DNA of 64,000 bases, from assembly GCA_026225945.1 (NCBI GenBank), contig JAMJFZ010003163.1:20706501-20770500 (forward strand). The letters are read 5' to 3'. Below are positions 56,261 to 64,000 of this stretch, one piece after another (the first letter of the stretch is position 1; every line of letters begins with the position of its first letter). Below the pieces are notes generated by a model that saw only the letters and a list, made by a program, of their open reading frames with translations, searched no databases and was not told the DNA's origin. The position numbers were made by a program, and so were the translations under genes. This DNA is from Cricetomys ansorgei. Lineage: Eukaryota > Chordata > Mammalia > Rodentia > Nesomyidae.

Positions 56261-56959
56261 GAGGTCTCTTTGAAATTTCAGGGCTGGTCTCCAACCACAG
56301 GAGAGAACAGCCACCTCGAAACACCGTTTTTTCCGTGTTAGTGAGAAATGGGGGAAGAAAGGAGCAGAATGTGAGGCGTGGCCAGAAGCGAGATTATATT
56401 CTCTTTGTTCCTGGGGGCTTTTTGGGGCCAGGAGACACAAGTGGAACAAACTGAAATCAGTGTAGAGCAAGTGGGAGCCACTGACAGGCAGCCTCTCTAA
56501 AGGCCTCCATTCCCTGAGAGAGGAAAGCTTCCATTTTGGAGTCAATGTTGCTAATTAGGTTGCAATTTGGAACACTAGTTAGACACGAAAACACCCAGGG
56601 AATCAAGTATTACTCTCATATGAAGTTAAAATTGCTAAACAATTCCTTCCATCAACAAGCATCTTTTGAGGCTTCACTGAAGGGGTACTGCACTTGGAGT
56701 TGACTTTATGGTCACAAAGCTCAATTCCAGAGTTAGTGGGCTCTTTGAGCCCTGGAACAGATCTCAACCAATACAGATTTGTGTAGCCAAAGCCCAAGTC
56801 TGATGGAGCAAAGGTTCCATTCAGGAAGGAATGTGGCTACATGCTCTTACGTGTGAGAAAGCCACCTGCCAACAGCATCCATCTAGAGCCTGCATCCTGC
56901 AACCTTGTTACCTTCCGCCAAATGTACAAGACTGCCCTGTGTGGAGCGCGTGGCCCTGT
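56261..56959. other. Unassigned non-coding DNA
   Basis: No repeat or gene recognised. Confidence 0.5.
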
Positions 56960-57215
56960 GCAGTTAGGATGTCTCATTCTGCTCGACCTGGAACACAGAT
57001 TCTAGATTTGAAATCCCACCTCTGCAACTCTACGGCTGTGACCATGAGCAAAGTCCTGGTGCTCCTTTACCTTGGTTTCTGCATGCATGAAATGAACAAG
57101 AAGGCAAACATAGCCTCTTATGACTGTGATGCAAATAAAATGAATGTATTATGTATTTACGGATTCTAAAGTCTGATATGTATGCATATAAACAAATGCA
57201 GTGACTAGCACTTAC
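56960..57215 (+). mobile_element. MIR SINE, near full length
   Basis: GATTTGAAATCCCACCTCTGC, CTACGGCTGTGACCATGAGCAAAG, CCTTGGTTTCTGCATGCATG and CAGTGACTAGCACTTACAA follow MIR from the 5' part to near the 3' end. Confidence 0.85.
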
Positions 57216-57569
57216 AATTTCCCCAATACCTGTTAGCTGCCAGACTCTTGATAGCCCCCCAAAGTATTACACAGTATTTCCTCTTTTCAATGGAGCCATT
57301 GTCAGAGACTAAAACCCATTCTCCTGTGGGTCACCCTTTGTGACAACTGGCCCATGAGAGGAGCACGAGCTTGAGTGGGTTCTCACGAATCAGCAAAGAA
57401 ACTACATCAAAGCAACCGGGTTTTGAGGCACTCTTAGAACTTTCTGTGTTCCCGATGAGAAGCTTCTGCTTGCACTCTGGGGGACCCCACTTGGACTGCC
57501 CTCCAGTTGGCTGTCTCTACTGTCTCCTAACCAGGAAGATGGAGGAGACACAAGACCAAAATTGTAAAC
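57216..57569. other. Unassigned non-coding DNA
   Basis: No repeat or gene recognised. Confidence 0.5.
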
Positions 57570-58115
57570 CTAAAAGAAAATTCAAAATGAGATTCCCCAA
57601 AGTGTAATGATATTTATTTGGGACTGGCAAAGCATGGCAGTGGGACTAAGCATGCTATGGCATTGGTGCATTCAAAGAGACAGTGAAAAGGGACAGTTTT
57701 AAAGGGAATGAGTAGTATTACATCAGGCATTATGACACAATCATCTTTGCCCACAAGGATTATAACGGAGGTGATGATTGGCAATAACAATGGGTCTAAA
57801 ACCAACACAAAGTAAAGAATACTTTGGATGTGGCTTGGGAAGCCAAGAACACCAATGCTCAATGACTATCCTACTCATTCCCAGTACCTACCCCTGCATA
57901 CTAAAGGCAGCACTAAGAACATTTCTAGAAGATCTCTGACCCCCAGCTCAATGTTTCTGTGTTATATATTAGTGCTTCGAGGTGTCCCTGTACTGAATTC
58001 ACCATGTTACCCTTTCGATGTGTTTGTAAGTCACATCTGCCTCACAGAACACCTCTATTTGTTATTATACCTTGATCCTCCAGGCCACTGAGAATAAAGA
58101 AACATGTTAAGAGCC
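57570..58115. other. Possible retroelement remnant, unassigned
   Basis: TAATGATATTTATTTGGGACTGG contains a reversed AATAAA. The following 500 bp is AT-rich without simple repeats and has the look of LTR or ERV sequence read on the minus strand. No family or ends could be fixed. Confidence 0.25.
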
Positions 58116-58570
58116 ATTGCTGCTACCGATTCGGTTCTTTAAATATATGTCTTAATTAATCAGCAGATGCATGATTTCAGAGAGAACTCTCTTAATGCTT
58201 TGACATATGATCGCATATTAATAATCTTCCCTGGAGGGCCTATAACACAAAGTACAGCCTTTGGCTACTCAGTATCATATGTTACACATCCCCTCGGTTA
58301 CTCTTTGGCCCCACCCTCCTATTAAATAAGGATCAAGTTGAAATCCTCACAGGGACCAGTGGGGAAGAACAATTACATGATAGGGCTATGTAAGACTGGG
58401 ACAAACCCAGGGACTCCATTCACTTGTCATGGGAAATAGGGCAGTGCTGCCAGGTCCACCACTGTCTCGAGGGACAATTAGACCAGAGCTGGTATCATAG
58501 CCCACTTCCAAGTGATAGCCAATCTGTTTTCACTCTCCTTTTAAACCCTGTCAGTAAAGTCGGCATTCGT
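58116..58570. other. Unassigned non-coding DNA
   Basis: No repeat or gene recognised. Confidence 0.5.
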
Positions 58571-58608
<38 letters not shown>

Positions 58609-58785
58609 ATCTCTTTGTGCATGCATATATATATGCATGTGTGTGCATTTGCAAGTATGTGTGTCTGCATGCATGTCTGTATTTGTATATATATGTATGA
58701 GTGTGTCTGTGCCTTTGTGGGTGCATGAGTGTGTATATGTGTTTGGGCATGTGTATCTGTGTGTGTACATGCAAGCACATGTAAG
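58571..58785. repeat. GT microsatellite with degenerate TG/TA extension
   Basis: A pure GT run (58573-58606) continues as ATGCATATATATATGCATG and GTATATATATGTATG mixtures for about 180 bp. Frames over it are artefacts. Confidence 0.95.
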
Positions 58786-59757
58786 CTTTCACTTGTCTCT
58801 CCTGGTTGCCTCTAATTTCTCTCCTTTTGGTTTGCTCTGGATTGGCACTGACAACGTCATTGACTCATAACGCCCCAATCACTATCTCTAGGAGAATCTT
58901 TCCTGATGCCTCCCCACCCCCGTGCACCAGGACTGATTACTGTTTCTCTCTACCTTGTTGTGTCTTATACGCAATTCTGACACTCAGGTATGGGTAGGAA
59001 GATTTATACCTCTGCTTCTACAAAGAGCAAATTTGTTGATTCAAAGAGGTGGAGAAAATATCCCGATAATGCTGCATGTCATATAGCATACACACAAACC
59101 TATACATACATATGCCCCGCCTCTGAAAACATCACCATTACAACAGCGGATTCTGTGTTTAGCCCATCAGGATGGAAAAGCCACGGTTATTTATAGACAA
59201 CATCAAAGAGTGAGGTTCTAGGGACAGGAGTGGGCAGACTCCGGTTCTGAAGCATGCATATTGAGCTCTGGGTTTCCACCACTGACCCCTGGTAGGTCAT
59301 CCTGGCTCCAACCACAGGCATGAGCCCCCGTGTTCCATGTGCCCTTTGGATTCCAGGTTCCTCTTCATATTCTATTCATCTTTTGTGGAATTTCCTGGCT
59401 GCTTCAGCCCTAGATCGTTTCCTCCTCCAAATGTTTAGTGTTTCTAATCCTCCCTCCCACCTTGACACCTAACCACTTTCAGTCTTTTCTGCTTTAATGT
59501 GTAGTTGCATCCCAACAAAAGTATCATTAGGAAAAGTACTGTTTAAAACCTGTTGTTCTGAGGGAGAAAATGGGAATTATGAGATCAGGAGCTCCATATT
59601 TACAGGAACAAAGTTATAGTTCTTGCACAAATTTAAGAACAGATGTGCATGGCTATAAAATGTAAATACCACTGAACAAATACGACCGTGGAGGGAGTTT
59701 AACTCCTGCTGAAAGCCCTTTGTCTTTCTAGCATCTAAATACTGTGAGTCTTCTTCT
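58786..59757. other. Unassigned non-coding DNA
   Basis: No confident repeat or gene. A MIR-like trace at 59000-59090 is too weak to call. Confidence 0.45.
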
Positions 59758-59930
59758 CCTTCCTTTATTCATTTAGCAGGTATTTCTACTCTCCTGCTGC
59801 ATTCCACACGCTGACTTAGGCACGGAGACACAGACACAAGCTATAGGCACTATCTCCGCTCCCACCCCTGCTGCTGAGTTGGCTTTACACTGGAACGAGT
59901 AAACAAATCCAAGGAGCAATTAGGGCCACA
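59758..59930 (-). mobile_element. L2 3' end, reversed
   Basis: TTTATTCATTTAGCAGGTATTTC, GCTGACTTAGGCACGGAGACAC and CAAGCTATAGGCACTATCTCC follow the complement of L2 (ATTCATTCAACAAATATTTATTGAGC.. to ..CAGTCCCTGCCCTCA). Confidence 0.65.
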
Positions 59931-60160
59931 AGAACAAAGGCCAGCAGCTTAGAGAACAGCTGTGCACATGATGGAGGAAGCAAGTGATAGACCGCACAGA
60001 AGGTAACACAACAAGCTGCTCTCCCAAAAAGGCCCAGTCTGAGTGCCAGTGTTTGTTTTTCCATTTAAGTGGTAGCTGATAATTCCTAGATTCTACTGAC
60101 TGCCTGACTAACACTTTAACTGGAGTGTAGCCTACAGGGACCTTCACAGTCATAAGTGGA
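59931..60160. other. Unassigned non-coding DNA
   Basis: No repeat or gene recognised; ends with the left target-site copy AGTGGA (60155-60160) of the solo LTR that follows. Confidence 0.45.
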
Positions 60161-60500
60161 TGTAGTTGTTAGCTGCTGTGACTGCTCAGCAAGGAAGACA
60201 AGGAGGCATATTTCATTACTGCAAACCCTGCCAGATTTCAGCAGAGGGAACTACGGTCCTGGCCAGCACTGTACTCCATCGACAGTGGAATCCAGAGAGT
60301 CTCAGCTCAGGTGTTTTCAGTCTTTCAGAACCCCTCAGGCATTCTACTGATAGCACATGCAGATCATTAGCAATCAAACAACCCCCACAGAAATCCAACA
60401 CCTGCAGACAATACAAAATGCCAAGACCTATGCATCTCTTTTTCCAATAGCGCACAAAAACGATCATTTTAAACACAACTAAAAATAAAATTCCACAACA
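60161..60500 (-). mobile_element. Solo LTR, same family as the 3' LTR at 50252
   Basis: On the minus strand it runs from TGTTGTGGAATTTTATTTT to ..CTAACAACTACA, 340 bp, TG..CA. Flanks AGTGGA (60155-60160) and AGTGAA (60501-60506) make a 6-bp duplication with one mismatch. The translated overlap with 50276-50476 shares FCGGCLIAND and neighbouring residues, which simply reflects DNA similarity. Confidence 0.8.
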
Positions 60501-60679
60501 AGTGAATTCTTCCAAGTGAATACACCCATGTGTCTACTGAGACCAAGAGACTGAGCTTCTCAGTAACCGCCACTCCCCTCAGAAGCCCAGTTGGTCCAAG
60601 TTTGTTTAACCTTCTCCTGTTATCACCACAGATCAGTTTGTCCTGGTTTTTAATTTATCTAAATGGAATCATAAGGAAT
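60501..60679. other. Unassigned non-coding DNA
   Basis: No repeat or gene recognised between the solo LTR and the B1. Confidence 0.4.
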
Positions 60680-60800
60680 GCTTGGGAACCAGTGGTACAT
60701 GCCTGCTATTCCACACTTGGGAGCCTGAGGACAGGAGGACCATGAATTTAAGACTAGTCTGGGCTTCTATGGTAAGGCCTGGTCTCTAAATAAAGTATTA
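60680..60800 (+). mobile_element. B1 SINE
   Basis: CAGTGGTACATGCCTGCTATTCC, CACACTTGGGAGCCTGAGGAC and AAGACTAGTCTGGGCTTCTATGG follow B1 order. Old and lacking part of the 3' end. Confidence 0.8.
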
Positions 60801-61274
60801 TTTGGTCATCTTTGGTTAAAGATACTTAAGTCTTATTATCCATTCTGCTTTTTCTAGTTTTTTTTTAAACTATTAAAATTATTACTGTTCACTGACAGAA
60901 GTAGACATAGGCTTTCCCAACCCTAACCAAGAAGCTATCTGTAATTGATACTGGCATTTCATGTTTGGGGTTTTCAGATTGGAGGTGATCAACCTCTTGT
61001 AACAACCATTCTGAATATTACACAGGGTGGGAGGGTCTAGAGTGGATATTGTAATCTGCTTCATTTGGCAAGCTGTGTATGTACCTTAACTCACGCCTAA
61101 CTCAGCCCCTGGGGACCGCGAGGATCTTCTACATTGGTCTTGCATATCTATCTAACACGCTAGTCTCTGTAAGCTCCTCCCCCTCCTTCCCTTCACCAGC
61201 ATGATGTTTTGTTACTGGTGTCTGTGGCTTCACTGTCTGTTCTCCCTTTGGTGTAAGCTGGTGCTCTTTCCATC
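60801..61274. other. Unassigned non-coding DNA
   Basis: No repeat or gene recognised. Confidence 0.5.
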
Positions 61275-61388
61275 TGAGATGGTTTGGTATGGAATGTGCC
61301 CCACAGGCTTATGAGCAAGTTAGTCCCCAGCTGGTGGTGCTGTTTCAGGAAGTTGTGGGACCTTTGGGACAAGGGCAGATATAGCAGT
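61275..61388 (+). mobile_element. MaLR LTR, 5' part only
   Basis: TGAGATGGTTTGGTATGGAATG, GTGCCCCACAGGCTTATGAG and TTAGTCCCCAGCTGGTGGTGC are the first third of a rodent MaLR LTR. It stops where the reversed LTR begins, so it was probably cut by that insertion. Confidence 0.65.
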
Positions 61389-62057
61389 TGATTTGGGTTC
61401 AAAGACGATTTATTCTTCGGCTAATTAAATCCCCAGTCCTAGTCCTGGAGCCTTTAAGCATGTTGGCCTCTGTACAATCTAAAACATTTAAGCCTCTGAG
61501 ACTCGATGCCTGAGCCACCCCGACTAGCTCCCTGTGAATTCAGACTCTTCAGACTGCTTCTGTTTCAACTCAACTCACTCATTGTTCTGGCTCAAACCCT
61601 TCTCCAAACGGACCTTCTGAGCCAGCTGACTGTGCCTAAAGTCTTCTGACTCTGGCAGATACTGGCTGACTCTCTGACTGCCTCAGAACGAACTGTTCTC
61701 CTCGGCTTCAGACTGACTCACTCTTCTCGTCTAATTCTGACTTCTGCTGAGCTGCCTCTGTGTCTCTTCGATAGAACTCAGAGGTTTTGGGGAAACCTTG
61801 TATGCAAGGTTTTAATAGTCTTTCATTCTCCTCTTTCCTAACCAGGACCCAGACAGAGCAGACATCCCTAGGATTAGACATTAATGATCTAGGCCTGTTC
61901 CTTAGCCTTCTCTGCCCTTAGCCTCTATGAGATTAAAGCCTCTGCATTTACTACCAAGGAGGTCTTCTGAATGCTTTAGCTTTTGATTGACAACTAATGA
62001 CTCTCAGCTTTTGATAATTATTTCCAAAGCCACAACAGAAGTTAACAGTTACCAACA
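61389..62057 (-). mobile_element. Probable LTR, reversed
   Basis: A possible TG..CA unit reading on the minus strand from TGTTGGTAACTG to ..TTTGAACCCAAATCA, with a reversed AATAAA at 61409-61414 and a CTGACT/CTCACT-rich U5-like region. No convincing duplication was found and the MaLR does not clearly resume, so ends are tentative. Confidence 0.45.
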
Positions 62058-62850
62058 AACATCATTCTTTATGTTTCAGTTGCCCCCGTGTTTCTCGGAG
62101 ATCAGCCATCGTACCAGCATACGGATCCCCTTCTGCTAGTAAATTACTCCTTATTGCCACACAAAAAAGCTAATTGTTGTGCTGTTCCCTTATGACAGGT
62201 GTTCTCTGTTTTACCCACCTCCAGTGATGAGTCCTCATTGCTGCTCAGGCTTCAAGAGACCCAGCTCCAAAAATCTCATCTTAGGACCTAATTTCTACAG
62301 CCACTTCTAGTACCAACCGGCAGGTGTTGTTCATCTGGAAGCATGAATCTAAAGTGGAGGTTAGTGTGCGAGGGCTCCGTTAGGCAGCTTTAAGGATAAG
62401 CATCCATAACAGAGAAGGACCCCACGGTGTGGTCTCCGCAAAGGTTTAGGCAACTGTGCGTAGATGAGGAAATTGGAGAGAGAGTGCCGGGACTTTCATA
62501 GTTTATTTCCACAAGTCCTTGGATATGGCTGCTCGAAGAAAAGGGTATCACCTTGGGCAAAGTGGCTCTCTTCCCTGTAGCAGTTGTGAAATGCAGAAAG
62601 CACGGACTGCAGAGAGTATAGATCTGCAGCTCTGTACTCTTAGAGTATAGTGTATGCATAGCAGAAGGGATTGACGCCTTTATTTCAACTCTCAATCCAA
62701 ACACTGGGATTTCTCCATCTTCGCTTATGGCATCCGTACTCTGTTGAGGTCTAGTGCAAATGACGACAGTCAGCATCCTAGTCTCATTCCTGACTACAGG
62801 CAGAAAAGAAAAAATAACATTTGCCGTCCATCTTATATTTGGCGTACATG

Positions 62851-62882
<32 letters not shown>

Positions 62883-64000
62883 CCGAGTATTAGTTTCTCT
62901 TCTACTACATTTTAAATGATAGATGCTGAATTTAATAAAATGTTTTTTGTTTCTGTTGAGATGATAATGTAATCTATCGAAATGATCACCCTTTTTTTTT
63001 TTCTCTAATTCACATAGTAATTTATAGTGACTTTTAAATGTTAAACTTTAATCCCTTGGAGTAAACCCAACTTTGGTGGTATTTACCCTCTGATGGCATT
63101 TGTTAGAATTTCCCGTTAAGATGTTTTTTCTTCTGTGGTTTTGAGAAATTAATCTACACGTTTCTTTTCTTGTGATGCTTTGTCAGATTTTGCTTCTGAG
63201 GCCATGCTGGCTTCTGCAAACAAACCAGGAAGCTTTGCCTCTGTTTCTGTAAGAGTAGTATTCTGCATTTCTTAGCAGATCCTGCCAGTTCATATTGACT
63301 CCAACTAAGGCCAGAGTCTGTGTGAGGGACGAGTTTTACTCTACTAGATTTAAGACTGTGGAAATCTTCTTTCTTCTGAGGTAAATTTTAAGGACTCATC
63401 TTCTTATGAACTTACCCATTCCGTGCAAATTGTTCAGTGTCTCTAGCTTCTCGCCTTACAGAAGCCTCCTTCGCCATTTCCCACTTGTTTTGCCTGCTGT
63501 CTGTGCTGAACAGCTTTGGAAGTAGAAACTGCTTTGAGCAGAAAACTGGTCCTAACTCTGGTTCTCTGTACTCCTGTTCTCACCAGGAAATCAGTCCCTG
63601 AATCCCTTCCACCTCAGAAGCTCTCCAGTGTCTTCCAAACAATATCTTTTAAAATTTTATTCATCTTTCCTCATTGTTCATGGCACAAGGGTTTGTCCTC
63701 TCACTCATCACGGTGGTTCGTATCTTATATGTCCCCCAAGGCCCCTGTGATGGAAGCCTGTGGGTAAAGCTTAGCTCGGTGCTATGGGAAAGAGGTAAAG
63801 GCATTTAACAGATGGGACCTCTTAAGGTGTTTTCAGTCACTGGGAGTGCGTGCCTTTGAAGAGGATTATGGGAGCCTGGTCTGTTTCTCATTTTCATGTC
63901 CGGCCACCTCTGCTTCAGGATTAAATCTGCTGCAGAAGGTCCAAAGCAGTGAGGCTAAGTGGCCATGGACAGAAAGCTCCAAACTGTGAGCCCAAGTTAG
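62058..64000. other. Unassigned non-coding DNA
   Basis: No gene recognised. Frames of 128 codons (62390-62776, minus) and 83 codons (63516-63767) show no domain. AT-rich with several T-runs near 62990. Confidence 0.45.
62852..62882. repeat. TA/GA microsatellite
   Basis: TATATATATATATATATATA passes directly into GAGAGAGAGAGAG. Confidence 0.97.

Noticed and set aside
60216..60515. Protein-level similarity between frames at 60216-60515 (-) and 50276-50476 (+)
   Set aside because: It is explained by shared LTR sequence, and frames are interrupted differently in the two copies. Not a gene family.
1..64000. CRISPR array, tRNA or rRNA genes, prokaryotic operons
   Set aside because: No spacer-repeat array, no tRNA outside SINE-derived heads, and no bacterial gene density or ribosome-binding pattern.

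Overview
The window is non-coding nuclear DNA of a muroid rodent (mouse, rat, hamster or vole group). I could not fix the species or locus by eye. The evidence is the repeat mix: B1, B2/B3, B4 and ID-type SINEs and MT-type MaLR LTRs, which are rodent families, lie on an older mammalian layer of MIR, L2, L1M, MER5A and MLT1-like LTRs. Every SINE seen is diverged, no full-length young L1 is present, and CA/TG tracts are many and long. All repeat family names come from consensus sequences as remembered, not from a masking run.

I find no protein-coding gene, tRNA, rRNA, CRISPR array or bacterial-type operon. Open frames are short. The longest come from CA/TG tracts (His-Thr, Cys-Val or Tyr-Ile-Cys runs) or from a retroelement interior. 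An exon hidden in one of the unassigned blocks cannot be excluded by eye.

Layout. 0-7 kb: a MaLR piece, MER5A, MIRs, a CG-rich alternating tract, a CTCF-like site at 3.87 kb and a homeobox/RFX-motif cluster at 6.1-6.4 kb. 7-17 kb: MaLR solo LTRs, two with exact target duplications, B2 and MIR copies, long CA tracts, an AATTAATCA inverted repeat at 12.3 kb, and a B4 SINE split by an LTR at 15.6-16.5 kb. 17-35 kb: unassigned DNA with MIR, L2, MER5A and L1M remnants, a B4-linked CA tract of about 440 bp, two more CTCF-like sites, and AT-rich, repeat-poor candidate regulatory blocks at 20.9 and 34.1-34.8 kb. 35-47 kb: SINE-rich, with a minus-strand LTR at 40.3-40.9 kb and an ancient minus-strand L1M at 43.5-45.1 kb. 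47-54 kb: a 2.3-kb element bounded like a non-autonomous endogenous retrovirus, an ABC-ABC-A-BBB minisatellite, and a 19-bp minisatellite. 54-64 kb: a MaLR solo LTR with a perfect duplication, a repeat-poor block at 55.8-56.3 kb, a solo LTR matching the 3' LTR of the 2.3-kb element, and further LTR pieces.

No set of genes works together here. If the window has function it is probably regulatory: CTCF-like sites (one inside a B2-family SINE), G-quadruplex candidates and the AT-rich motif clusters. I see no new biological system. The strongest leads are the 2.3-kb retroelement with unlike LTRs, the higher-order minisatellite, and the repeat-free blocks.
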